From: Fen-1258 sp041658245
GTDB taxonomy: Bacteria; Bacteroidota; Ignavibacteria; Ignavibacteriales; Melioribacteraceae
Direction of reading: 5' to 3'
Length of the DNA stretch: 17,192 nt
NCBI GenBank assembly: GCA_041658245.1
Contig: JBBAAM010000066.1
Span: forward strand, 1-17,192
This document shows, piece after piece, positions 1-8,607 of the stretch. The position numbers and the translations under genes were made by a program. The notes under the pieces were generated by a model. It had not been told where the DNA came from, did no database searches, and worked only from the letters and a program-made list of their open reading frames with translations. Position 1 is the first letter of the stretch, and every line of letters begins with the position of its first letter.

Positions 1-612
1 TTGATCATAGATCTTATTGTAAACTGTTGTAGGATTAACACCCGTTTCAAGCAGCTCAGCCATTATTCTATGAATTCTTGGGCTTGTTCTATCAAAACGG
101 AATGAACCTGTATCGGTCATTATTCCCGCATAAAGCTGAAGTGCAATTGCGTAATCTATCTCAACAATTTTTGTCTGTTCGATAAACTCATAAATAATTT
201 CGGATGTTGCAGAGTAATCAGCGCTGCCAGAATAATTATCGAAAACATTTTCCGGATCCTGGTGATGATCAATGCAAACTTTAATTCCCTTAAATGAACG
301 AAATCCTTTTTCCAACTTTACAATTCTGTTAGCTTGATTAAGATCGAGCAGCACAAAAACCTCTGCTTCATCAAATATCTTTTCGTGTGCTGCTTCATCG
401 AACTTTTCGATAATTTTTTCTTCATCAAGAAATTCTAAATTGTACGGAGTAGAACTGTGATTAACAACTTTAACTTTCTTGCCAAGTTTTTTCAGAATAA
501 AATAAAATGCTAATTCGCTTCCAAGCGCATCTGCATCAGGATTAACATGAGTAGATAAAAGAAACGATTGGTGCTCTTCAATAATCTTTTTCAGTTTAGA
601 AAAGTCATTCAT
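1..612 (-). CDS. DHH-family phosphoesterase, NrnA-like (3' end off window)
   Basis: The first 204 codons of a DHH/DHHA1 phosphoesterase are present; the gene runs off the left edge. Visible motifs are the N-terminal metal site HVNPDADALGS (about residues 22-32), the DHH triad in CIDHHQDP near residue 114, and GIMTDTGSFRF further on. These are the signature blocks of the NrnA (oligoribonuclease / 3'-phosphoadenosine 5'-phosphate phosphatase) branch. That family is cytoplasmic, Mn-dependent, degrades 2-5-nt RNA and recycles pAp; nanoRNA versus pAp preference cannot be read from sequence. The start is the ATG at 610-612; an overlapping out-of-frame ATG lies 4 bases downstream. It lies downstream of korB on the same strand but behind a strong hairpin, so it is probably transcribed separately. 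Confidence 0.88.
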   Translation of the reverse strand, partial: MNDFSKLKKIIEEHQSFLLSTHVNPDADALGSELAFYFILKKLGKKVKVVNHSSTPYNLEFLDEEKIIEKFDEAAHEKIFDEAEVFVLLDLNQANRIVKLEKGFRSFKGIKVCIDHHQDPENVFDNYSGSADYSATSEIIYEFIEQTKIVEIDYAIALQLYAGIMTDTGSFRFDRTSPRIHRIMAELLETGVNPTTVYNKIYDQ

Positions 613-640
613 AAAAAAATCTGATTAGGTTAAATAAAAT

Positions 641-662
641 GGGCGAAGAACAAACTTCGCCC
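641..662 (-). terminator. Rho-independent terminator of korAB
   Basis: There are perfect 8-bp arms (GGGCGAAG at 641-648, CTTCGCCC at 655-662) with a 6-base loop. On the minus strand the stem is followed by ATTTTATTT. It sits 53 bases after the korB stop and before the DHH gene. Confidence 0.75.
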
Positions 663-677
663 GAACAATTTGAAAAA

Positions 678-717
678 CGCTAACGGCTGACAGCTGAACG
701 CTGAGTGCTGAAAGCTA
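678..717. repeat. Degenerate 7-8-mer repeat abutting korB stop
   Basis: On the plus strand the stretch is an iteration of (A/G)CTGA-type words (GGCTGA, CAGCTGA, CGCTGA, GTGCTGA). It ends exactly in the korB stop codon TAG (715-717). It is low-complexity and non-coding, and looks like a dispersed intergenic repeat rather than a hairpin terminator. Confidence 0.5.
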
Positions 718-1749
718 ATTCACTTCCCATGTGTTTCCGTTAAAAAGAAGACTCTCGAGATTGCCTACGCCTTTTTTTTCAGTAATATGTGCAATCTGTC
801 TTTCTACACCTTCATCATAAGTAGGTTTAAATTCTTGTCTAATCACGCCAAATGGTGTAGGTAATTCCGGATTATCAGCAAGATGAGCAAGAATGAATGC
901 ACGTGCATGACTTGTATCTTTTTCATCATGAACCCAAACATCATTCACTGAATTGGCTCCGTCATTAAGATCAATGACAACCGGTTTAAAACCATCAAGC
1001 TTAATACCTTTCTTATTATCTTTTCCAAATAGCATTGGTTCACCTTGTTTCAGCATTAACATTTTTTCTGCTTTATTCACTTTATCTGTGATCGGATCGA
1101 AAACGCCATCATTAAAGATCACACAGTTCTGCAGAATTTCTACAAACGCAGTCCCTTTATGTTCTGCTGCGCGCTTTATTATTTCCTGCATGTGTTTCGC
1201 TTCAGTATCGGCAGTTCGAGCAACAAATGAAGCGCCAGCACCAAGAGCAAGGCTTAGAGGATTGAAAGGATAATCCACACTACCATAAGGTGATGTTTTC
1301 GTCACTAATCCTTTTGCAGAAGTTGGTGAATATTGACCTTTAGTCAATCCATATATTTCATTGTTGAAAAGAAGAATCTTGATATCAACATTCTTTCTGC
1401 AAGTGTGGATGAAATGATTTCCACCTATACTCATTAGATCGCCATCGCCGGTTGCAACCCAAACCGAAAGATCGGGACGCGCAATTTTAACACCTGTAGC
1501 AATTGCAGTAGCTCTTCCGTGTATCGAATGAAAACCATATGTATTCATGTAATAAGTAAAGCGGCTTGAACATCCGATACCGGAGATCCAAACAATTTTT
1601 TCTTTAGGAATATTTATTTCAGGAAATGATCTTTGCACTTGAGCAAGGATCGAATAATCTCCGCATCCCGGACACCATCTAACATCTTGTCCAGATGAAA
1701 AATCTTTTGCCGTTAATTTTACAGGAGCTGCATCTATATTATTTGCCAT
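715..1749 (-). CDS. korB: 2-oxoacid:ferredoxin oxidoreductase beta subunit
   Basis: This is the TPP-binding beta subunit, 344 residues. With KorA it interconverts 2-oxoglutarate (or a related 2-oxoacid) plus CoA with succinyl-CoA, CO2 and reduced ferredoxin in the cytoplasm. The four cysteines expected to hold the [4Fe-4S] cluster are visible: C26 and C29 in WCPGCGD, C60 in GIGCSSR, and one near 207 in LQNCVIF. The TPP motif runs from GDGD (101-104) to NN (129-130). A longer frame opens 7 codons upstream, but the ATG at 1749 is preceded by GGAGG at ideal spacing, so I start there. The gene overlaps the end of korA by 11 bases, and its ribosome site lies inside korA's last codons, so translation is probably coupled. 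2-Oxoglutarate is preferred over pyruvate by the two-subunit architecture; the substrate is not proven. Confidence 0.92.
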   Translation of the reverse strand: MANNIDAAPVKLTAKDFSSGQDVRWCPGCGDYSILAQVQRSFPEINIPKEKIVWISGIGCSSRFTYYMNTYGFHSIHGRATAIATGVKIARPDLSVWVATGDGDLMSIGGNHFIHTCRKNVDIKILLFNNEIYGLTKGQYSPTSAKGLVTKTSPYGSVDYPFNPLSLALGAGASFVARTADTEAKHMQEIIKRAAEHKGTAFVEILQNCVIFNDGVFDPITDKVNKAEKMLMLKQGEPMLFGKDNKKGIKLDGFKPVVIDLNDGANSVNDVWVHDEKDTSHARAFILAHLADNPELPTPFGVIRQEFKPTYDEGVERQIAHITEKKGVGNLESLLFNGNTWEVN

Positions 1750-3592
1750 TTTTTCCTCCAAGAATTTCAACTATCTGATTTTCGATATCGCTGGATCTGA
1801 ACGGTAAACCTCTTACAAGATTATATTGTAATACATCAATAAGAAATTCACTTCTAATAATTTTAGCGAGCTGACCAAGATTAATTTCCGGAATCAATAT
1901 CTTTTTGAACTTACTAAGAACTTCTTTCGTGTTCTTCGGCATTGGATGAATGTATCTCAAATGTGCTTGAGAAACAATTATCCCTTTACTTGTTGCTTTA
2001 TCAACAGCTTCTTTAATAGCACCGTAAGTTCCGCCCCATCCCAAAACTAAAAGTTCGCCTTCTGTATTACCTTGCACTGTTAAATCAGGAATATCATTTT
2101 TTACATTTTGAATTTTCTCTTCTCTCAGTTTCACCATAAAATCATGGTTGGATGGATCATAGTTAACATTACCTGTGATGTTTGCTTTCTCAAGTCCGCC
2201 AATCCGATGTTCTAATCCCGGAGTTCCAGGTCTCACCCATGGTCTTGCAAGATTTTCATCTCTTGAGTAAGGTGCAAATCCTTCTTTTTCAGTTACGAAC
2301 TTAACAGGGATATCGGCAATTTCATTTTCATGCGGGATACGCCAAGGTTCTGTTCCATTTCCAATGTAACCATCAGTTAAAAGCATAACAGGAGTCATAT
2401 ACTTAATTGCAATTCTTGATGCTTCAATAGCCATATAAAAACAATCGCTTGGAGTGGCAGCAGCTAAAACAGGAATTGGGGCTTCACCGTTTCTACTATA
2501 CATAGCTTGAAGTAAATCAGCTTGTTCTGTTTTTGTTGGTAATCCTGTACTTGGACCGCCTCGTTGAACGTTAATAATGACCAAAGGTAATTCTGTCATC
2601 ACTCCCAAACCAATGGCTTCGGTCTTTAATGCAACTCCTGGACCGCTGGTAGTTGTAATAGCAAGAGACCCGCTAAATGCTGCACCGATTGCAGCAGTAA
2701 TACCGGCAATTTCATCTTCAGCCTGAAATGTTTTTACACCAAAATTCTTATACCCGGCTAAATATTGAAGAATTTCTGTAGCAGGTGTGATCGGGTAAGA
2801 ACCTAAGAATAAAGGTAAGCCGCTTTTCAATGAAGCTGTTACAAATCCAAGGGCTGTTGCTTCGTTACCGGAAATATTTCTGTAAATGCCTTTCTTCAAT
2901 TTTGCAGGTTCAACAGTATAACGGTTTTCAAAAATTTCTGTTGTATCGCCAAAATAATAACCGGTTTTTAACGCTGTTTCATTAGCATTAAGAATTTCAG
3001 GTTTATTCTTGAATTTTGAAATTAGCCAGTTTAATGTAGGTTCAAGCGGTCTGTTAAATAACCAGTACATCAGACCAAGAGCAAAAAAGTTTTTACATCT
3101 GTCAATATCCTTAAAACTCAAGCCGCTATCTTTCAAAGCTGAAGAAGTAAGAGTAGTAATTGGAACCGGATAAACTTTATATCCGGTTAATGAATCATCT
3201 TCCAAAGGATTCTTATCATACTTTGCAAGTTTAAGATTTTTGGCATCGAATGAATCAGTATTAACAATGATGATTCCATCACGTTTTAAATCAACTATGT
3301 TCTTTCTCAAAGCCGCAGGATTCATTGCAACTAAAACATCAGGCGTATCGCCTGGAGTGTGGATATCACGGGAACTGAAGTGTACTTGGAACCCGCTTAC
3401 ACCATAAAGTGTCCCGGCAGGTGCACGGATTTCCGCAGGATAATCGGGAAGCGTTCCAAGGTCATTGCCCATTAATGCAGTAGTGTCGCTAAACTGTGAA
3501 CCGGTTAACTGCATACCATCGCCAGAGTCACCGGCAAATCGAATTGTTACCTCTTTAAGATCAAGTATTTCTTTTTCTGTTTCTTGTGCCAT
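1739..3592 (-). CDS. korA: 2-oxoacid:ferredoxin oxidoreductase gamma-alpha fusion subunit
   Basis: This 617-residue subunit has the gamma domain fused in front of the alpha (pyrimidine-binding) domain. The gamma domain begins at about residue 13 with RFAGDSGDGMQLTG and includes AEIRAPAGTLYGVSGF. The alpha domain starts near residue 230 and contains GSYPITPATEIL, the conserved YPITP motif, followed by the QAEDEIAGI block. This gamma-alpha plus beta arrangement is typical of 2-oxoglutarate ferredoxin oxidoreductases of the KorAB type, used in the oxidative or reductive TCA cycle. It is cotranscribed with korB. Only a weak Shine-Dalgarno-like TTGAG precedes the ATG. A TAnnTTTG-type box lies about 50 bases upstream. 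Confidence 0.92.
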   Translation of the reverse strand: MAQETEKEILDLKEVTIRFAGDSGDGMQLTGSQFSDTTALMGNDLGTLPDYPAEIRAPAGTLYGVSGFQVHFSSRDIHTPGDTPDVLVAMNPAALRKNIVDLKRDGIIIVNTDSFDAKNLKLAKYDKNPLEDDSLTGYKVYPVPITTLTSSALKDSGLSFKDIDRCKNFFALGLMYWLFNRPLEPTLNWLISKFKNKPEILNANETALKTGYYFGDTTEIFENRYTVEPAKLKKGIYRNISGNEATALGFVTASLKSGLPLFLGSYPITPATEILQYLAGYKNFGVKTFQAEDEIAGITAAIGAAFSGSLAITTTSGPGVALKTEAIGLGVMTELPLVIINVQRGGPSTGLPTKTEQADLLQAMYSRNGEAPIPVLAAATPSDCFYMAIEASRIAIKYMTPVMLLTDGYIGNGTEPWRIPHENEIADIPVKFVTEKEGFAPYSRDENLARPWVRPGTPGLEHRIGGLEKANITGNVNYDPSNHDFMVKLREEKIQNVKNDIPDLTVQGNTEGELLVLGWGGTYGAIKEAVDKATSKGIIVSQAHLRYIHPMPKNTKEVLSKFKKILIPEINLGQLAKIIRSEFLIDVLQYNLVRGLPFRSSDIENQIVEILGGKNGK

Positions 3593-3639
3593 TAGTTATG
3601 CTCAATTCTTTTTAATTTGTTAATTGATTTTAAGCGCAC

Positions 3640-3671
3640 CAAAAATATGAAAGCTAATCAGGATTAGCAAT
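3640..3671 (-). promoter_or_regulatory. Candidate promoter of korAB
   Basis: On the minus strand ATTG (3671-3668), 20 bases, then TATTTTTG (3647-3640) fits the Bacteroidota-type TTTG / TAnnTTTG pattern, with an imperfect upstream box. The ATG lies 47 bases downstream. The spacer contains the palindrome at 3653-3666. Confidence 0.35.
3653..3666 (-). terminator. Weak hairpin after dsbD
   Basis: There are perfect 6-bp arms (CTAATC/GATTAG) around two bases, 12 bases after the dsbD stop. On the minus strand CTTTCATATTTTT follows. It is a short, AT-rich stem, so it could be either a weak terminator of nadE-dsbD or an operator in the korAB promoter. Confidence 0.3.
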
Positions 3672-3677
3672 CAATAT

Positions 3678-5447
3678 TCAATTTGCTTTTTGAAGCATTT
3701 TCAAAAACTCATCTGCATTTACAAATCCAGTTAATCTTTCCACTTCTTCTCCTTTAGCATTTATTATTAGTACCGTGGGCATACCAACGATCTTAAATTT
3801 TATTCTTAATGCTTCGGTTTCATCAGATAAAGTTTTTGTCATATCAACTTTATAAGAAGTAAATTTTTCTAACCTTTCTAATACTCTAGGATCAGAAAAA
3901 GTGAGTGCATCTAATTCTTTACACGGAATACACCAATCGGCATAAAAATCTACAACCATTCTCTCATTATTTTTTAATGATTGTTCGTATTTATCTTCAC
4001 TGAATTTTTGCCATTCAGGTTCTAAATGTTTAGAAGGAATAAGAGCATAAATTGAAACTCCGATTACAATAAGTGAAAAAACAATTTTAAAGATGCGGAA
4101 TGCTTTTACATTGTTAGCCATCTTATCTATGAATAACAAAAATACCGCAGCTAGAATTCCGAAGACCGGTAGTAAATATTTATTTAATTCTTTTGGCAGA
4201 AGCGGAGCTATAAAATATATTGCCATACCAAGAAGTAAGAAACCAAAAATATGTTTTACACCCTCCATCCAATCGCCGGCACGTGGAAGTTTTTTAATCT
4301 TACCGGAAAATAGTGCAAGCAGTAAATATGGGAATCCAAGTCCAACTGCCATTACAAAAAACATTAAGAAACCGTAAAACAGATCGCCTTTTGCCGCAAC
4401 GTAAGTAATTAATCCAATAACGAAAGGACCAATACACGGTGCAGCAACAATTCCCATTGTTAATCCCATAAAGAATGCACCGAATGCACCACCCTTTGCA
4501 CCGCCGGCTTTCATAACCCATGAATCCGGCAACTTAAATTCATAAACGCCGAATTGACTTAAAGCCAATACGACAAATAATAGCGCAATGCCTATAATGA
4601 CAAACATATTCTGCATCAGTGTGCCAAAGATTGCGCCACTGAGCGATGTAACAACTCCAATTACGGAATAAGTGAGCGCCATTCCAAGCATATAAAGAAT
4701 TCCAAGCAGAAAAAGTCTGCTGGTTCTGCCTTCACTCTGTCCGCCGAAATATCCGATTGTTATTGGAATAAGAGGATAAACACAAGGAGTTAAATTGAGT
4801 GCAAGTCCGCCTAGAAACACAAAAATCAAACTTAAGATAAGTCCACTCTTTTCAAATGTAGATGCAATTGAGTTATCATCTTTCTTTTCACCTCTCACCT
4901 CTTGCTTCTCGCCTCTCACATTTGACATTTCACCTTTCACCTCTGACGTTTCACTTTTCACGTCCTGCACTGCTCCAACAACTTCCACGGTCAGCTTTTC
5001 AGAAACATCGGTTGGCGGCAAACAAGTTCGATCGTTACAAGCTTGGTAGCTAAGTTTTACCGGGACAGTGTATTTACCAGACGCAGTATTTTTATTCACA
5101 GTAAATGATAATTCTATTTTAATATCACCGCTAAAAACAGAAACCGGTTTTTCAGAGAACTCAAGTTTTAATTCTTTCGGTTGCGGATAGTTAATACTTG
5201 TTAATGTAACTGCCTCGCTTTTAACAGTAACTTTAGAAGCGATTAGAAATTCATCATTCGGTTTATCGGAATTGATGTGCCACGATTCTTTTATACTTGC
5301 ATTAAGAACAATTTTGAACTGACTGCCTGCATCAACTTTCCAAGTAGCTTGTGAAAATTTGATTGTTACTAGATCAGATGGTCCGAACTGCGCATTTGAA
5401 GTAATAAAAGAAATTATAAAGAGAAAGAATATTTTTCTAATAATCAT
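3678..5447 (-). CDS. dsbD: Thiol:disulfide interchange protein DsbD
   Basis: This is a three-domain inner-membrane electron carrier of 589 residues that passes reductant from cytoplasmic thioredoxin to the periplasm. An N-terminal signal peptide comes first (MIIRKIFFLFIISFITSNAQ). The DsbD-alpha immunoglobulin-like domain has its redox pair in ACNDRTCLPP near 136. An eight-helix region follows, with transport cysteines in LTPCVYPLIP (~221) and AAPCIGPF (~337). A C-terminal thioredoxin domain carries DWCIPCKE near 505. The frame opens 26 codons earlier, inside nadE, but AGGAG five bases before the ATG at 5447 and the signal peptide fix the start. It follows nadE by 13 bases. Oddity: residues ~162-188, between the alpha and membrane domains, are a charged SEVKGEM/NVRGEKQEV linker encoded by a low-complexity DNA repeat. 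Confidence 0.93.
   Translation of the reverse strand: MIIRKIFFLFIISFITSNAQFGPSDLVTIKFSQATWKVDAGSQFKIVLNASIKESWHINSDKPNDEFLIASKVTVKSEAVTLTSINYPQPKELKLEFSEKPVSVFSGDIKIELSFTVNKNTASGKYTVPVKLSYQACNDRTCLPPTDVSEKLTVEVVGAVQDVKSETSEVKGEMSNVRGEKQEVRGEKKDDNSIASTFEKSGLILSLIFVFLGGLALNLTPCVYPLIPITIGYFGGQSEGRTSRLFLLGILYMLGMALTYSVIGVVTSLSGAIFGTLMQNMFVIIGIALLFVVLALSQFGVYEFKLPDSWVMKAGGAKGGAFGAFFMGLTMGIVAAPCIGPFVIGLITYVAAKGDLFYGFLMFFVMAVGLGFPYLLLALFSGKIKKLPRAGDWMEGVKHIFGFLLLGMAIYFIAPLLPKELNKYLLPVFGILAAVFLLFIDKMANNVKAFRIFKIVFSLIVIGVSIYALIPSKHLEPEWQKFSEDKYEQSLKNNERMVVDFYADWCIPCKELDALTFSDPRVLERLEKFTSYKVDMTKTLSDETEALRIKFKIVGMPTVLIINAKGEEVERLTGFVNADEFLKMLQKAN
4883..4963. repeat. Low-complexity repeat inside dsbD
   Basis: On the plus strand this is a run of degenerate TTTCACCTCTCAC / TTTGACATTTCAC words (consensus near TTTCACNTNTCAC). 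It is read through in frame as the Lys/Glu/Val-rich interdomain linker of DsbD. Its base composition is far more pyrimidine-biased than the rest of the gene, suggesting an inserted or expanded dispersed repeat tolerated in a flexible linker. Confidence 0.6.
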
Positions 5448-5460
5448 TACGACTCCTTTT

Positions 5461-7101
5461 TTATTTTCTCCAACCTTGTACGATTGGGAATCTTCTACCA
5501 TAGCCAAATGCTTTTGTTGAAACACGAAGTACCGGCGCAGTTTGCTTACGTTTGAATTCGTTCATATCAACAAGCCGTAATACTCTTTGAACCAAATCCT
5601 TGTTCCCTATAGCTAAAGAAATTTCTTCAAATTCTTTCTGCTCTTCAAGATACATTTTTAGAATCTTGTCCAGTAAATCATAAGGCGGAAGTGAATCCTG
5701 GTCTGTCTGATTAGGACGTAATTCTGCAGAAGGTACTTTTGTAATAATATCATTTTGAATCACTTCTTCATTTCGATTTATGTATCCGGCAATCTTGTAA
5801 ATCTGCGTTTTATATACATCTCCTATAACCGATACAGCTCCGCACATATCACCATAAAGAGTTGCATAGCCGGTTGCAATTTCTGATTTGTTACCAGTTG
5901 TACAGAGTAAATAACCATGCTTATTCGATAGAGCCATCAAGTAAATACCACGGATACGTGATTGCAGATTTTCCTCAGTAACATCTTCATCTTTTCTTTT
6001 GAATGATTCTTTCAGCATCTCGAATGCTTTATCTACAACGGGCTGAATTGAAATATTCTCTGATGTGATACCAAGATTAGCAATCAGCTTTTCAGAATCT
6101 TTTACACTTCCTTCACTTGAGTATTTCGATGGCATCATTACAACGTGAACATTTTGCGGACCGAATGCTCTAACGGCAATATAAGTTACAATCGCAGAAT
6201 CAATCCCGCCGCTTAAACCCACAAGAGCTTTTTTGAATCCGGTTTTGTTTGCGTAATCTTTCATCCCAAGAATTAATGCGTTCAGTACCTCTTCTTCAAA
6301 TGAAGCTTCAACTTCTTTTATTTCCGAATAACTTTTTTCTGTATCAAAAATGAAATAGTCTTCTTCAAAAGTTCTGCCCAACATTTGAAGTTTGCCTGAA
6401 GAATTTAAGCACATACTTCCGCCGTCGAAGATCAACTCTGTTTGCGCCCCAACGCAGCAGACATATACAAGAGGAAGATTATCTGTTTTAGTAAGGACAG
6501 ACAGCATATTAAATTTTTCTTTCCGTTTACCATATGCATAAGGACTTGCCGAAATGTTTATCAATAAAGTTGCACCATCATCAACAAGTTTTTGAACCGG
6601 GTCAGTTGTATAACGGCGATGTTTCCAATAATCTGCATCGTTCCAAATATCTTCACAAATTGAGATGCCGAGTTTTTCTCCCATGAACTCATGAACAAAA
6701 ACATCTTTAGCAGATTCAAAATACCTTACTTCATCAAATACATCATAATTTGGTATTAAAGATTTATTCTGCACGAATTGAATTTTTCCATCATAACAAA
6801 GTGCGGCAGAATTGTAAACTCCTGTTCCAACATTATCTTCATAATCTTCAGTGATTGTTCCAAAGGTCAATCCAACTTTTCCTATTTGAAGAGCAATTTC
6901 ATTAGCGGCTTTTTTAACTGCCTCTCTAAATTCTTTTTTTTCCACAAGATCTAAAGGAGGATAACCGCATAAAAATAATTCAGGAAAGATCACAAGGTCT
7001 GCTCCATCAGCAACAGCTTGCTTATATCTATAAAGAATTTTCTCGGAATTTCCTTTAAGATCACCAATTATCGGATTTGATTGACAGACTGCTATTTTCA
7101 T
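5461..7101 (-). CDS. nadE: Glutamine-dependent NAD+ synthetase
   Basis: This 546-residue enzyme converts deamido-NAD+ to NAD+ with ATP and glutamine, the last step of NAD biosynthesis, in the cytoplasm. The N-terminal nitrilase-type amidase domain (1 to ~265) shows the expected triad: E41 in FPELFLCGYP, a Lys in NKSLIP, and Cys in GISICEDIWND. The C-terminal synthetase domain has the PP-loop GLSGGIDSA near 296 and the downstream NKSEIATGYATLYGDMCG block. Its length is normal for the two-domain form. It is the first gene of the nadE-dsbD operon and has its own good promoter. The ATG at 7101 has no obvious Shine-Dalgarno sequence. Confidence 0.95.
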   Translation of the reverse strand: MKIAVCQSNPIIGDLKGNSEKILYRYKQAVADGADLVIFPELFLCGYPPLDLVEKKEFREAVKKAANEIALQIGKVGLTFGTITEDYEDNVGTGVYNSAALCYDGKIQFVQNKSLIPNYDVFDEVRYFESAKDVFVHEFMGEKLGISICEDIWNDADYWKHRRYTTDPVQKLVDDGATLLINISASPYAYGKRKEKFNMLSVLTKTDNLPLVYVCCVGAQTELIFDGGSMCLNSSGKLQMLGRTFEEDYFIFDTEKSYSEIKEVEASFEEEVLNALILGMKDYANKTGFKKALVGLSGGIDSAIVTYIAVRAFGPQNVHVVMMPSKYSSEGSVKDSEKLIANLGITSENISIQPVVDKAFEMLKESFKRKDEDVTEENLQSRIRGIYLMALSNKHGYLLCTTGNKSEIATGYATLYGDMCGAVSVIGDVYKTQIYKIAGYINRNEEVIQNDIITKVPSAELRPNQTDQDSLPPYDLLDKILKMYLEEQKEFEEISLAIGNKDLVQRVLRLVDMNEFKRKQTAPVLRVSTKAFGYGRRFPIVQGWRK

Positions 7102-7128
7102 TGATAGAAAATGATTTTATCTTTTGAC

Positions 7129-7159
7129 CAAAGTTAGTAAGAAGCATAGTATTTTCAAA
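7129..7159 (-). promoter_or_regulatory. Bacteroidota-type promoter of nadE-dsbD
   Basis: On the minus strand TTTG (7159-7156), exactly 19 bases, then TAACTTTG (7136-7129) matches the -33 TTTG / -7 TAnnTTTG consensus. The predicted transcript start is about 20 bases before the nadE ATG. The sequence lies in the divergent gap between nadE and the PspC gene. Confidence 0.6.
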
Positions 7160-7247
7160 TCAGAAGCTCTATTTTGTTTTGAAAAATTTTACAAACCTTT
7201 TGATTTGAGATGCGTCTTAAGTTATGAAAACAATAAAAGGTGATGCC

Positions 7248-7697
7248 ATGAGAGACAAGTTATACCGTTCACGGCGTGTGAGAGTTTTGGGAGGTATTGC
7301 CGGAGGACTTGCACAATATTTTAATTTAGATCCAATACTTGTCAGAGTTCTATTTGTTGTTGTCACAATCCTTCATGGGTTCGGGATTCTTCTTTATATC
7401 ATTCTTTGGATTGTAGTACCGGAAGAACCGTTTGAGATCGCATATCAAGTTAAGACTGATGATCAAACTGCCAAAGATGGACAATCTGCACAAACCGATT
7501 CTATCAATTTTGACGGAACTCAATCTCTTCCGAAAAAACAAAGTTCAGGAAGAATTGTTGTAGGAATAGTTCTAATTGTTATTGGATTAATCTTTTTCGC
7601 AGACCGCATAATACCGTCATTTGATTTAAGAGATGTTCTTCCAATTGCATTTATTCTTATAGGAGGATCGTTAATTTGGAATTCAATGAACAAGTAA
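7248..7697 (+). CDS. PspC-domain membrane protein
   Basis: This is a 149-residue inner-membrane protein. Residues 1-62 form a PspC domain: the basic start MRDKLYRSRRVRVLGGIAGG, then LAQYFNLDPILVRVLFV and a hydrophobic helix ending in LWIVVPEEP. A polar linker follows, then a second hydrophobic region (GRIVVGIVLIVIGLIFFAD, and LPIAFILIGGSLIW) like that found in LiaF-type proteins. PspC-domain proteins take part in phage-shock/envelope-stress responses. The frame has an ATG 8 codons earlier (7224), but AAAGGTGA precedes the ATG at 7248 and the PspC domain normally begins here. It is the first gene of a two-gene plus-strand operon, with 13 bases to the next gene. Confidence 0.85.
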   Translation: MRDKLYRSRRVRVLGGIAGGLAQYFNLDPILVRVLFVVVTILHGFGILLYIILWIVVPEEPFEIAYQVKTDDQTAKDGQSAQTDSINFDGTQSLPKKQSSGRIVVGIVLIVIGLIFFADRIIPSFDLRDVLPIAFILIGGSLIWNSMNK

Positions 7698-7710
7698 TGG
7701 AGAGATAGAA

Positions 7711-8607
7711 ATGAAAAGCGGACAATTATTTTGGGGATTTTTTCTTTTAGCTCTCGGCGCTCTTTTCCTTTTGACAAAGTATGATGTTGTTCAGAGCTCA
7801 TTTGATTTTGTTTACAATGTCTGGCCTCTAATCTTTGTCTTTTGGGGAGCTTTAGTAATTTTTAAGAATACACTCGTGCGACCGGTAATCAGCGCCTTAT
7901 TCGGAATTTTTCTCGCACTATTATTATTCGGCTTAATTGAGAATGCATTGAACAGTTTTGATTTTTCAGAACACGATGGAAAATATACCGAGTATTATAA
8001 CGAGGATTATGACAAATCAATTGAATATGCAAGTCTCGAAATCAATTCCGGTGCCGGTTCTTTTTTAATTAAAGGTACAACCGATAAGTTGGCAGAAGGA
8101 AGATCGAAAGGAAGTTTTGCCGAATATGATTTTGAAACATGGAAAGACGAGAACCAAGCAACAGTTCGGTTTGATCTTCATAAAAGAAATATTAATTTCT
8201 TTCGTGGACGATTGAAAAATTATCTTGAAGTTTCATTGAATCCAAATCCGGTGTGGGATATTCATTTTAACGGAGGTGCTTCAAAATCAAATTTTGATCT
8301 TACTGAATTCAAAACAAGACGGGTTTCAATCCATACCGGCGCTTCAAGTGCTATTATCAAACTTGGCGATAAGTATGATTCTACCGATGTAGATATTGAA
8401 ATGGGAGTTGCTAGTTTAACACTTGAAATTCCTAGTAACTCCGGTTGTTCAATTGATGGAGATATGGCTTTAGTATCGCGGGACTTTACCGGATTTACCA
8501 AAAGAGAATCCGGGCATTTCGAAACGGAAAATTTTAATAATGCAGTAAAGAAAATTTTTATTAGAATTGACGGCGGAGTTTCATCAATAAAAGTTGTAAG
8601 GTATTAA
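7711..8607 (+). CDS. LiaF-like membrane protein
   Basis: This 298-residue protein starts with about four hydrophobic segments in residues 1-80: MKSGQLFWGFFLLALGALFL, then YNVWPLIFVFWGALVIF and a Leu-rich pair. A polar, beta-strand-rich domain of about 200 residues follows. It resembles the DUF5668 plus 'toast rack'/DUF2154 architecture of LiaF- and VraT-type envelope-stress modulators. GGAGAGA lies 5-6 bases before the ATG. Sitting directly after a PspC gene supports a role in sensing membrane or envelope stress. The C-terminal domain is assigned by fold-like pattern only (repeated glycine- and asparagine-rich strands). The last codons overlap the convergent MGMT-family gene by 4 bases. Confidence 0.7.
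   Translation: MKSGQLFWGFFLLALGALFLLTKYDVVQSSFDFVYNVWPLIFVFWGALVIFKNTLVRPVISALFGIFLALLLFGLIENALNSFDFSEHDGKYTEYYNEDYDKSIEYASLEINSGAGSFLIKGTTDKLAEGRSKGSFAEYDFETWKDENQATVRFDLHKRNINFFRGRLKNYLEVSLNPNPVWDIHFNGGASKSNFDLTEFKTRRVSIHTGASSAIIKLGDKYDSTDVDIEMGVASLTLEIPSNSGCSIDGDMALVSRDFTGFTKRESGHFETENFNNAVKKIFIRIDGGVSSIKVVRY

Noticed and set aside
4795..5053. Two plus-strand frames rich in Ser/Leu/His inside dsbD
   Set aside because: They are antisense reads of the TTTCAC repeat and of the strongly supported dsbD gene.
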